Below are positions 1 through 6,225 of a stretch of 64,000 nucleotides of DNA, in pieces; positions within the stretch are counted from its first letter, which is position 1, and each line of letters opens with the position of its first letter. Under the pieces are notes generated by a model. It was given only the letters and a program-made list of their open reading frames with translations. It was not told the DNA's origin and made no database searches. The stretch is from Enterobacter sp. R4-368 (GTDB taxonomy: Bacteria > Pseudomonadota > Gammaproteobacteria > Enterobacterales > Enterobacteriaceae), in the NCBI RefSeq assembly GCF_000410515.1, contig NC_021500.1, forward strand, positions 3,100,001 to 3,164,000. The letters run 5' to 3'. A program made the translations under genes and the position numbers.

Positions 1-1
1 T

Positions 2-196
2 AAGTTAATTAAGTTAGGTCGCCACGCTTATTTATATCGCGGGTTCACGATTCAGGAATGTCCGCGCAATCCTTTCACGCAGAGAGCGTCTTACACTATT
101 TCCAGCGGCGGGAATCACTACGGGCGTGATTTCGCGCTTGCCGACGCGATCAGAACCGTTGATAACATTTGCCGGGGTGGCAGCTATGCAAAGTGA
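2..196 (+). CDS. partial small prophage early protein, 5' end outside the window
   Basis: An open frame enters from the left edge and ends at TGA 194-196, giving about 64 residues with the motifs YRGFTIQ, CPRNPFTQ and SYTISSGGNHYGRDFALADAI. The composition looks like a real protein, unlike the opposite-strand frame over the same bases. The last 11 bases overlap the start of the next gene (ATG at 186), the coupled arrangement usual in early operons of P2/186-like phages. The true start must lie at or just before the window edge. I do not recognise the family; function unknown. Confidence 0.55.
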   Translation, partial: KLIKLGRHAYLYRGFTIQECPRNPFTQRASYTISSGGNHYGRDFALADAIRTVDNICRGGSYAK

Positions 197-413
197 ATGC
201 CCGTCGATGGCAAGCCTGCTGCGCCACGGCTGCAAAGTGACGCACTTCAAAAACTCACGCGGCTGGATTGAAACGCCAGACGGAAGATTTTTTAAACCCG
301 AACCGACGCGCGTGCAATTTATCAAGGAAAGGAATAAGCCGTTTATTTATGCCGGGAAAATAAAAAAGGGGGCTTTACGCATGTTGCTCGAATTATTTAA
401 AAAGGCGATCTAA
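186..413 (+). CDS. Fil-like phage filamentation protein
   Basis: A 75-residue protein. An upstream in-frame GTG at 126 would add 20 residues, but ATG 186 has a GGGGTGG purine stretch before it and overlaps the upstream stop, so I prefer it. The core PSMASLLRHG ... RGWIETPDGRFFKPEP resembles the Fil family of phage 186 and relatives, which inhibit host cell division after induction. In 186 fil also lies in the early operon between the repressor region and gene A, as here. Family assignment is from recalled motif similarity, so moderate. Confidence 0.5.
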   Translation: MQSECPSMASLLRHGCKVTHFKNSRGWIETPDGRFFKPEPTRVQFIKERNKPFIYAGKIKKGALRMLLELFKKAI

Positions 414-446
414 CCCATTCGATTTTTAACCATCATTTTTGTATTA

Positions 447-468
447 CCGTCATTTTTAAATATGACGG
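447..468. repeat. 7-bp inverted repeat between early prophage genes
   Basis: CCGTCAT (447-453) and ATGACGG (462-468) form a perfect hairpin with an AT-rich 8-base loop, in the 88-base gap before the next gene. There is no clear T-tract. It could be an attenuator or a protein site; role unknown. Confidence 0.4.
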
Positions 469-501
469 CGGTTAAACTCATCTGATTAAGAGGGATGCAC
501 C

Positions 502-720
502 GTGACCGTACTGTCAAAACGCGACCAGCTTAATTTTATTTTGCATAAATTAATTCCGGCCATCGTCGAAGAGGGGATGACCATCAAAACCCGGCACGAT
601 GGCGAAGTGACTTTTAAAGCCACCGATCCCGCCGTCATGGAATTTATCGACGCAACCCGCACACGCATCAGCAACCAGTTGCAACGCGCTGCCGCGCCTT
701 CCTCGCCATATGGAGCATGA
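502..720 (+). CDS. hypothetical prophage protein, 72 aa
   Basis: GTG start at 502 with AGAGG about 8 bases upstream; 72 residues; stop at 718-720. The sequence is soluble, with a predicted helical N-terminus (KRDQLNFILHKLIPAIV) and a short basic and acidic stretch (KTRHDGEVTFKATDPAVM). It overlaps the ribosome-binding site of the next gene, so the two are probably translated together. Position in the early operon upstream of gene A suggests a non-essential P2/186-type early gene. I do not recognise the family and assign no function. Confidence 0.6.
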   Translation: MTVLSKRDQLNFILHKLIPAIVEEGMTIKTRHDGEVTFKATDPAVMEFIDATRTRISNQLQRAAAPSSPYGA

Positions 721-724
721 CGAC

Positions 725-958
725 ATGCAAATGAGAAATAGCGAAAAGCGGAAATTTCAGGTGGCGAGTCCATCCCTCAGCCGCCTGCCGGAGCACACAC
801 GCAAAGAAGAGCGCCTGCGCTGCGGCGATGTGACTGCCAACTCGCTGGCGCTTCTTGCAACGCATACCAGCGACAGCGCGCTGAACAGCACAGAAGCCGG
901 CGAGCTGCTGCGCGCCACGGCTGAGGCTATCCGCAACGAAGTCAGGGAGCCGATCTGA
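725..958 (+). CDS. DUF2732-like prophage protein
   Basis: 77 residues from ATG 725, chosen because GGAG at 712-715 sits 9 bases upstream; ATG 710 has no ribosome-binding site. The pattern RKEERLRCGDVTANSLALLA ... STEAGELLRATAEAIRNE resembles the small DUF2732 proteins found upstream of the replication gene in P2-like phages, from recollection of that family. Its stop overlaps the next start (ATGA at 958-961), indicating translational coupling. Function unknown. Confidence 0.5.
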   Translation: MQMRNSEKRKFQVASPSLSRLPEHTRKEERLRCGDVTANSLALLATHTSDSALNSTEAGELLRATAEAIRNEVREPI

Positions 959-1044
959 TGGAAATCGCCGTTTTGCTGGCTGGCGTGCTCCTGTGCGGCA
1001 TCAGCATCGCGCTGATCTGCTGGATGGAAAAACACAGGGGCTGA
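958..1044 (+). CDS. 28-aa single-pass membrane microprotein
   Basis: The ATG overlaps the TGA of the previous gene (ATGA). The 28 residues are almost entirely one hydrophobic segment (EIAVLLAGVLLCGISIALIC) with a short basic tail (WMEKHRG). It is too short for most gene callers. The stop/start overlap and the position inside a tightly packed early operon support translation. P2-like phages commonly carry such a small membrane ORF here; no function is known to me. Confidence 0.5.
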   Translation: MEIAVLLAGVLLCGISIALICWMEKHRG

Positions 1045-1046
1045 CC

Positions 1047-1130
1047 ATGCCGGACGCCATCGACTTAGTGCAACAACGCGGGCAGAAGAGACGCGCAAAA
1101 AAGCCGGGGAAGTGATCGGCGTGATGGATA
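1047..1130 (+). pseudogene. probable 5' remnant of a TraR/DksA-type zinc-finger gene
   Basis: ATG 1047 starts MPDAIDLVQQR, which resembles the N-terminus of TraR/DksA-like proteins of P2 phages (recalled pattern of D, I/D, Q and R residues). The frame stops after 22 codons. Moving to the next frame after QQ gives a plausible continuation (RAEETRKKAGEVIG), suggesting a small indel. The C4 zinc-finger half expected in an intact gene of about 70 codons is absent, so the gene looks broken or deleted. The assignment rests on about a dozen residues. Confidence 0.3.
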
Positions 1131-1145
1131 ACAAGGAGGTTTTTG

Positions 1146-1388
1146 ATGGCCGGATTAACCGAGCTTTTAAAAGAAATCGGTGATGAAAATTTGTCGTTTC
1201 AGACGCTTCACCAGTCTGTAACTGGTGAAGCGAAAAAACGTAACGGTGACACTGAAGTGAAATTCGTCGCCACCGGCATCAGGCCGGGGGATCTGTATGA
1301 CCGCCTGAAAAAAACCGCGGTCATTGTGTGGATGGACGCTGACAAATTCGATGCCGCGCTGCTGAGTCTTCAGAATAAGGCTGATTAG
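1146..1388 (+). CDS. hypothetical prophage protein, 80 aa
   Basis: ATG 1146 is preceded by a near-perfect Shine-Dalgarno (AAGGAGG, 1133-1139, spacing 6), the strongest in this operon, so the upstream in-frame TTG is unlikely. The protein is 80 residues, mixed alpha/beta in character (KEIGDENLSFQTLHQSV; GDTEVKFVATGI; AVIVWMDADKFDAALLSL). It ends 2 bases before the gpA start. Its place directly upstream of A suggests an early or replication-linked role, but I do not recognise the family. Confidence 0.65.
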   Translation: MAGLTELLKEIGDENLSFQTLHQSVTGEAKKRNGDTEVKFVATGIRPGDLYDRLKKTAVIVWMDADKFDAALLSLQNKAD

Positions 1389-1390
1389 TC

Positions 1391-3769
1391 GTGACCGCAG
1401 TAAATCGCGGGCGTTACGCGCCATCTGATCCGCCACCGTTTACGGGTAGTGCGGAAGACGCTACCCGTTACGCTTACGCGTGGAATCAGCCACGGCCAGC
1501 GGTAGGGCGGGAAACAGACACCAGGCGTGATGGCTTCGGCTATCTCACGCCCAACGGCACGCGAAAACAGCTCACCTTTGCCGATCTGGCCGAAGAAGAC
1601 GAAAAGCCCGATCGCTGCAAATTCCTGCGCCGCCGCCTGGCGGCTTTGCCGCAGTACCTCCGCCACCACTATGCCCGCAAGCTGGAAACGCTGGACGCGC
1701 GCGATCGCCGGGCTGGCGACCGCTGGCTGATTAACACCTTCGAACGCCACATCCTTTCCCGTATCGACACCGTTAACGAACGTTATTTGCCGGTGGGCGT
1801 AACACCCGGCGCACTGCTGCCGGTGCGCGAGCAGCTTTTGCGGTTGTTATGGGCGAGGAAAAAAGAGCTAAAACGCCTCGCGTATACGCTTGTCGATATC
1901 TTTACCAGCGAGTTTATACGCGAGTCGAATTACCAGCTTTCCCGCACTGGTGATCCGGCGTTCGCTGCGCTTTCCGGTTATGGCCGCATTGCTTCGCTGG
2001 CGCGTCATCTGAATACGCCGATCCCCGGATGGTCTGCTTACTGCAAAGAAGAGCTGGAAGCGGAAGACGCATTACGCATTGTGCTGCGTCTTGAGTCGCC
2101 CAAATGGTGGCTCAACCGCCTGCGCCGTATTCACGCGCGCTGGCGCGAACATTTGCTGATCGCCGCCGGTTACGTGCAGAAAAAATCCACGCCATATGCC
2201 AGCGCGCCGTGCGTCAGCGAGTGGCACGCGCAAAAAAAGGCGAACACCAGATTTTTGCAAGCGATGGAGCTGGAAGACCAGGACACCGGCGAACGCACAT
2301 CCCTGGTCGATAACGTTGCCGGGAGCGTGGCGAACCCGGCGAACCGCCGCCGGGAACTGATGACCAGAATGCGCGGGTTTGAAGATCTGGCGCAGCTACA
2401 AGGGCTGGCCGGTGATTTCTATACGCTGACCGCGCCGTCAAAGTTTCACGCGATGCAGCATGACGGCAAGCGCAACAACAAATACACCGGCGCATCACCA
2501 CGGAAAACCCAGAAATACCTTTGCAACGTGTGGGCGAAAGTGCGCGCCGCGTGGAAGCGCCACGGCATTCGCGTTTTCGGTTTCCGCGTTGCGGAGCCGC
2601 ACCACGACGCGACACCACACTGGCACTTATTGCTGTTCATGCGCCCCGATCACGTCGGGCTGGCGCGCGCCACTTTCCGCCAGTACGCGCTGGAGGAAGA
2701 CGGCAACGAGCCGGGCGCAGAAGAGAACCGCTTTAAAGTCGTGCCGATCGACAACGCGCGCGGCGGCGCGACGGGCTACATAGCCAAATACATTGCAAAG
2801 AATATCGATGGCTTCGCGCTGGACGATGAGAAGGACGACGAAACCGGCGAAGATCTGAAAGCGATGTCACGCCGCGTCAGCGCCTGGGCTTCACGCTGGG
2901 CGATTCGCCAGTTTCAGCAAATCGGCGGCGCGCCGGTCACGGTGTATCGCGAGCTTCGCCGCCTGCGCGATCGCGATCTCACGCTTCACCCGGACATTTC
3001 ACCGGCCCACGTTGCGGCCGATAGCGGCGACTGGGCCGGGTATATCACGGCGCAGGGCGGGCCGCTGGTCACCCGTGACGCGCTGCGCGTGCGCCTGAGT
3101 TATGAAACCACGGAAAACGGTAATGACTTCGGCGATGACGTGTCGCGGATCTCCGGCGTCTATTCGCCGCAGGCGGGAAAAGATTCTTTAATTTTTACCC
3201 GCACCAGCGCTTACAAAATCGTGCCGAAGCTGAAGGCCGACGACACTGGCGAAAAGTTGGGCTTTTCAGGCGGCATCGCCGCCCCTCGGAGTTCTGTCAA
3301 TAACTGTACGCGGCAGGCCGCACAAGGGTTTGACGGAGATTTACATGCCGACAGCGACGCAGCAGCACCAGCAGAAATAGCGGTGTCAGCTGACGATGGC
3401 GCGACGGTGAATGTTGATGCGCTGACGCGCAAAGAGAAGCGGGAAATTGCGCAACGTTTAACCAGTGACGTTAAGCGGAAAAGGGGGAAACGGGGAACGC
3501 CGACACCGCCGCCGATATTAGAAGGACGCGAAACGATTATCGCGGAATTGCTGGCAGCCAAAGGGCTGGAGAGCAGCCCGGCGCTGGTGAAATCGGTGAT
3601 GGCTGGCGCGGCTATCGCCTGCGGTGATCTGGTTTACAGCGTGGTGGACGGGCGGCTGGTTTCACGCCGGCGCGGTGAAGAGAAATCACCGGCGCGGGTG
3701 ATGGCGGCAAAGCAGCAGACCAGCAGCCTGATCAGCAGGATGAAGGCCGCATTTTCGCAGAAAAAATGA
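1391..3769 (+). CDS. P2 gpA-type rolling-circle replication endonuclease
   Basis: 792 residues, the size expected for P2/186 gpA. It nicks one strand at the phage origin and starts rolling-circle replication. HUH-superfamily motifs are visible: HWHLLLF at about 410-416 (metal-binding histidines) and the paired tyrosines YIAKYIAK at about 463-470, which in P2 act as alternating nucleophiles. A basic C-terminal segment (KRKRGKRG) follows. Start is GTG 1391. P2 gpA nicks within its own coding sequence; I did not pinpoint the nick site. The frame is intact, so replication may still work. The next frame begins inside its stop codon (ATGA). Confidence 0.93.
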   Translation: MTAVNRGRYAPSDPPPFTGSAEDATRYAYAWNQPRPAVGRETDTRRDGFGYLTPNGTRKQLTFADLAEEDEKPDRCKFLRRRLAALPQYLRHHYARKLETLDARDRRAGDRWLINTFERHILSRIDTVNERYLPVGVTPGALLPVREQLLRLLWARKKELKRLAYTLVDIFTSEFIRESNYQLSRTGDPAFAALSGYGRIASLARHLNTPIPGWSAYCKEELEAEDALRIVLRLESPKWWLNRLRRIHARWREHLLIAAGYVQKKSTPYASAPCVSEWHAQKKANTRFLQAMELEDQDTGERTSLVDNVAGSVANPANRRRELMTRMRGFEDLAQLQGLAGDFYTLTAPSKFHAMQHDGKRNNKYTGASPRKTQKYLCNVWAKVRAAWKRHGIRVFGFRVAEPHHDATPHWHLLLFMRPDHVGLARATFRQYALEEDGNEPGAEENRFKVVPIDNARGGATGYIAKYIAKNIDGFALDDEKDDETGEDLKAMSRRVSAWASRWAIRQFQQIGGAPVTVYRELRRLRDRDLTLHPDISPAHVAADSGDWAGYITAQGGPLVTRDALRVRLSYETTENGNDFGDDVSRISGVYSPQAGKDSLIFTRTSAYKIVPKLKADDTGEKLGFSGGIAAPRSSVNNCTRQAAQGFDGDLHADSDAAAPAEIAVSADDGATVNVDALTRKEKREIAQRLTSDVKRKRGKRGTPTPPPILEGRETIIAELLAAKGLESSPALVKSVMAGAAIACGDLVYSVVDGRLVSRRRGEEKSPARVMAAKQQTSSLISRMKAAFSQKK

Positions 3770-3801
3770 CACCGCAGGAGCGGAATAAGGGGGAGGCATT
3801 A

Positions 3802-4347
3802 GTGGCTGATCTGCATCTGGCCGTGTGTGGGGAATACGTCGATGCGATGAAACGCGGCGATAAGCCGGAAGAGTATCGCCTGGTAAATCCGTACTGGTCG
3901 CGGCGTCTTATTGGCCACCAGTACGAAAAGCTGATTATCACGAAGGGGTATCCGCGCCGCGATGACGCCGAACGCCGGTTGGCGATGCCGTATCGCGGCT
4001 ACGGGATAAAGACAATCACGCATAAGCACTTCGGCGGCGTACCGGAAAACGTGTTTTCGATCAACGTAACCGCAGCAAAAAATAACTCCAGTAACCCTAA
4101 TAAATTGCATGTTGGGGTTATTGGGGTTACCTTGTTGAGAACAACGGAGCAGGAGATGAACAGCAGGAAGCTGATAGCAGAAATTCAGGCGGATGGGTGG
4201 GTGCTGGTAAGAGTAACAGGCAGTCATCACCACTTCGTCCATCCAACAAAACCGGGGCTTGTGACGATACCCCATCCTAAAAAAGATTTACCGATTGGCA
4301 CGGTAAAAAGCATACGAAAACAGGCGGGCATCCAGCCCGCCGCATGA
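3802..4347 (+). CDS. ASCH-domain protein running in frame into HicA
   Basis: An uninterrupted frame with two modules. Residues about 1-88 (from GTG 3802) are an ASCH-type RNA-binding fold common in P2-like phages (LHLAVCGEYVDAMKRGDKPE, RLIGHQYEKLIITKGYPRR). The last 63 residues are a complete HicA toxin. GTG 3802 is preferred over ATG 3766 (which overlaps the gpA stop) because GGGAGG lies about 6 bases upstream. The linker is low-complexity (AAKNNSSNPNK) and its DNA carries a palindrome (4091-4130). Either one fusion is made or HicA is translated separately from ATG 4156; the second is more likely. Normally these are separate genes. Confidence 0.7.
   Translation: MADLHLAVCGEYVDAMKRGDKPEEYRLVNPYWSRRLIGHQYEKLIITKGYPRRDDAERRLAMPYRGYGIKTITHKHFGGVPENVFSINVTAAKNNSSNPNKLHVGVIGVTLLRTTEQEMNSRKLIAEIQADGWVLVRVTGSHHHFVHPTKPGLVTIPHPKKDLPIGTVKSIRKQAGIQPAA
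4091..4130. promoter_or_regulatory. palindrome in front of hicA, candidate HicB operator
   Basis: GTAACCCTAATAA (4091-4103) pairs with TTATTGGGGTTAC (4118-4130) with a single G-T type mismatch, and TTGGGGTTA is tandemly repeated within the right arm. It lies 25 bases upstream of the hicA ATG, where an autoregulated hicAB promoter/operator is expected. HicB here has a ribbon-helix-helix domain, which binds such palindromes. That HicB binds it is inference. Confidence 0.4.
4156..4347 (+). CDS. hicA: HicA-family mRNA interferase toxin
   Basis: Internal start ATG 4156 with AGGAG immediately upstream gives 63 residues, typical HicA size. The dsRBD-like HicA signature is present: SRKLIAEIQADGWVLVRVTG, then the catalytic-histidine motif GSHHHFVHP, then VTIPHPKKDLPIGTVKSIRKQAGI. 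HicA cleaves mRNA and is neutralised by the HicB encoded 12 bases downstream. All key residues are present, so it looks active. The toxin is in frame with the upstream ASCH domain, so read-through from the phage replication operon could make a fused toxin. Confidence 0.8.
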   Translation: MNSRKLIAEIQADGWVLVRVTGSHHHFVHPTKPGLVTIPHPKKDLPIGTVKSIRKQAGIQPAA

Positions 4348-4359
4348 GCGAGGATGTTT

Positions 4360-4770
4360 ATGTATTATCCAATCGCAATCGAGGCCGGCGACGAAAGTCA
4401 CGCTTACGGTGTGACAGTGCCGGATCTGCCTGGCTGCTTTAGCGCGGGCGATACGCTTGATGAGGCGATCAAGAACGCGAAAGAGGCGATCATCGGGCAT
4501 ATAGAAACGCTGGTCGAGCTGGGTCACGATGTTCCATCGGTTTCCACCGCGGAAAAGTGGTCAAAAAATCCAGCGTTTGCCGGGTATACGTGGGCGCTTG
4601 TCGATATTGATGTGACTCGCCTGCTGGGCGGTTCCGAAAAAATCAACGTGACGCTGCCGCGCTTTCTGATCGACAGAATTGATCGGTACGTTGCGACACA
4701 TCCGGAGTACAAAACCCGCAGCGGGTTTCTGGCGCAGGCGGCTTTAGAGAGAATCGCAGGCATCAGATAA
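4360..4770 (+). CDS. hicB: HicB-family antitoxin
   Basis: 136 residues from ATG 4360; ATG 4354 would add two codons, but GCGAGGA is better spaced for 4360. The N-terminal half is the degenerate RNase-H-like HicB fold (YPIAIEAG, YGVTVPDLPGCFSAGDTLDEA). The C-terminal half is a ribbon-helix-helix DNA-binding domain (INVTLPRFLIDRIDRYV ... RSGFLAQAALERI). It binds and blocks HicA and probably represses the module. Order toxin then antitoxin is normal for hicAB. A strong terminator follows directly. Confidence 0.88.
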   Translation: MYYPIAIEAGDESHAYGVTVPDLPGCFSAGDTLDEAIKNAKEAIIGHIETLVELGHDVPSVSTAEKWSKNPAFAGYTWALVDIDVTRLLGGSEKINVTLPRFLIDRIDRYVATHPEYKTRSGFLAQAALERIAGIR

Positions 4771-4790
4771 ACGCAGGAAAACAAGCAGAA

Positions 4791-4814
4791 AGCCGCCAGC
4801 AGGGCGGCTTTTTT
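4791..4814 (+). terminator. rho-independent terminator after hicB
   Basis: AGCCGCC (4791-4797) and GGCGGCT (4803-4809) form a GC stem with a 5-base loop, followed by six T residues (4809-4814). It lies 21 bases after the hicB stop. Confidence 0.85.
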
Positions 4815-4945
4815 ATGGGTGAAATACGCCTGAAAACTAGCCGCAAAAACGACGTCTTAACACGCACACGTTTTAGCCGGTAACACCCGGCGGAGCGCGA
4901 CTTCGGCTGGTCGGCAAAACTGCACAAGAATAAGGAACAGTTAGT

Positions 4946-4964
4946 GACGAGGCGGGAGGACAGG
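4946..4964 (+). other. candidate P2-type cos core
   Basis: The 19-mer at 4946-4964 begins GACGAGGCGGG. The P2 and 186 cohesive ends, as I remember them, begin GGCGAGGCGGG and GGCGTGGCGGG, so 10 of the first 11 bases match P2; the rest diverges. It sits where P2 cos lies, after the replication gene and before the late genes. The match is short and cannot prove function. Confidence 0.3.
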
Positions 4965-5206
4965 CGCGCGTCTTTCGTCATCTTCTCCGGCTTTCCGACC
5001 GGGCAAAGATACTGCACAAGCGTGCGAGCGCGCGCCCGTCCCCACTCAGAGCGACGTCGCCAGCGATAGATCGGGTTGATGCCCACCCCGATTTGTTCAA
5101 AATCTGAATGACGCTATCCACCTGATTTTTCGCGGGTACTGAGGTCTTCGACGATATTCATGGCGGCAGACTAACGCGCCCGCAGGTACCACCATCCCGG
5201 CTTTGA

Positions 5207-5226
5207 TTGTGGCACGCCTCTGACAA
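5207..5226. promoter_or_regulatory. Ogr/Delta-type late promoter activator box
   Basis: TTGT at 5207-5210 and ACAA at 5223-5226 are separated by exactly 12 bases. This is the TGT-N12-ACA dyad bound by Ogr-family activators about 55 bases upstream of P2 late transcription starts. A plus-strand start would fall near 5270, with GATAAG at 5264-5269 as a weak -10. That would drive the X remnant and the lysis genes. The element is symmetric, so a minus-strand promoter is also possible. Confidence 0.5.
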
Positions 5227-5401
5227 AAGCAACGCTTTGCGCCGGGCGGCCATCGGGGGGGATGATAAGCCAACTGGTTAATATCAACCGCTTATCACCG
5301 GCGCTTTGTCACATGCCAGTGATGAATTTTTCCGCGTGGCGGTTGGGGCGCAACAAAATGCCCCCTCGATCAGATCGGCGCGCGTAACTGAGGCGGTGTG
5401 A

Positions 5402-5509
5402 GACGTAAATAAAGGGATTTCGGCTGCAACTGAATTACAGGCAGGGCCGTTGGTTTATCTGCCTGATATCCGGCCGCCAGCGCAGCGAGAGATTGTGCAA
5501 CTGTGGGAC
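5402..5509 (+). pseudogene. 3' remnant of a P2 gene X-like tail protein
   Basis: The frame opens after TGA 5399-5401 and encodes ELQAGPLVYLPDI ... REIVQLWD, which resembles the C-terminus of the small P2 tail protein X (LPD followed by a terminal V-x-LW-D/E). The N-terminal half and start are missing, and the frame runs past the expected stop into the holin gene, to 5632. In P2, X is followed directly by the holin and endolysin genes, as here, so the position supports the call. I take it as one scar of the structural-gene deletion. Confidence 0.5.
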
Positions 5510-5519
5510 TCAGCGCGAT

Positions 5520-5843
5520 ATGAACAATTCAAACAGCGAGAAAAAAACAGTGAAATGGATCGCTACCCATCTGCCCATTATTTATGCGGTTTTGGCCGCT
5601 GTCAGCCTCTCTTCGCTGATGAGCCTTTATGACGGCCAGCCAGTTGTGAAGACCGTCACGGGCGCACTGGCCTGCGGCGTCATGACGGCGGTTCTGGCCA
5701 CGTCTCTGGATTTCTTTGGCCTGCCGATCACCTCCGCAACACTCGTTGGCGCATCCGTAGGATTTATGGGCGCGGAAAAAATTCGGGACAAAATTACCAG
5801 TTTCGTCGATAGCCGGAATCGGAGAGTAAAAAGTGGGGAATAA
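5520..5843 (+). CDS. phage holin (lambda-S/phage_holin_3 type)
   Basis: 107 residues from ATG 5520; an upstream in-frame TTG at 5493 is less likely. There are three hydrophobic segments: LPIIYAVLAAVSLSSLMSLY, the stretch GALACGVMTAVLATSLDFFG, and TSATLVGASVGFMGAEKI. A charged tail (RDKITSFVDSRNRRVKSGE) follows. The LDFFGLP and VGxxVGFMGAEKI region fits the family of inner-membrane holins that time host lysis and release the endolysin. It overlaps the endolysin start by 11 bases, forming a lysis cassette. Confidence 0.75.
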   Translation: MNNSNSEKKTVKWIATHLPIIYAVLAAVSLSSLMSLYDGQPVVKTVTGALACGVMTAVLATSLDFFGLPITSATLVGASVGFMGAEKIRDKITSFVDSRNRRVKSGE

Positions 5844-6225
5844 CTTTTCATTCAGCCAGCGCAGCGATAGCAACCTGCGCGGCGTTCACCCCGATCTGGC
5901 GCGGCTGGCGCGGGCAGCGCTGCAGCTTTCGCCGGTCGATTTTGGCGTGACCGAAGGGCTGCGAACTCTGGAGCGTCAAAAGCAACTGGTAGCCAGCGGC
6001 GCAAGCCAGACCATGAAAAGCAGGCATATCACTGGTCATGCGATCGACGTGTTTGCATACCCGACAAACGGCGGATCCTGGGAGTGGAAATACTATGAGA
6101 CGATCGCCGCCGCCTTTAAGCAGGCAAGCGAAGCAATGGGCATCCCGGTCGAGTGGGGCGGCGACTGGCAGACGCTAAAAGACGGCCCGCACTTTCAGTT
6201 GCCACACGCGAGTTACCCGGCCTGA
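5833..6225 (+). CDS. endolysin, M15-family peptidase
   Basis: 130 residues from GTG 5833, with GGAGAG about 6 bases upstream. The zinc-peptidase motif SRHITGHAID (H65, D72) and the distal PHFQLP (H120) are those of M15 LD-endopeptidase endolysins such as that of phage T5, which cut the peptide cross-bridge of peptidoglycan. There is no signal peptide, so it depends on the holin. P2 itself uses a different endolysin fold at this map position, so the module is a swapped variant. The stop overlaps the Rz start (TGATG). Confidence 0.88.
   Translation: MGNNFSFSQRSDSNLRGVHPDLARLARAALQLSPVDFGVTEGLRTLERQKQLVASGASQTMKSRHITGHAIDVFAYPTNGGSWEWKYYETIAAAFKQASEAMGIPVEWGGDWQTLKDGPHFQLPHASYPA

Larger units (their letters stand above)
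4815..5401. other. 587-bp stretch without a supported gene, at the cos/late-promoter position of P2
   Basis: No frame on either strand here looks like a recognisable protein. A minus-strand frame ending near 4763 is rich in Arg, Cys and Ser and has no clear start signals. In P2 the equivalent place, between the replication end and the packaging genes, holds cos and the divergent late promoters. I see a cos-like core, a TTGT-N12-ACAA box and an 8-bp inverted repeat (5263-5270/5290-5297), listed separately. The head genes that should begin here are missing. Confidence 0.5.

Noticed and set aside
4763-5086. 107-residue minus-strand frame over the hicB terminator and cos region
   Set aside because: It runs through the terminator, has Arg/Cys/Ser-rich low-quality sequence, no ribosome-binding site and no recognisable motif.
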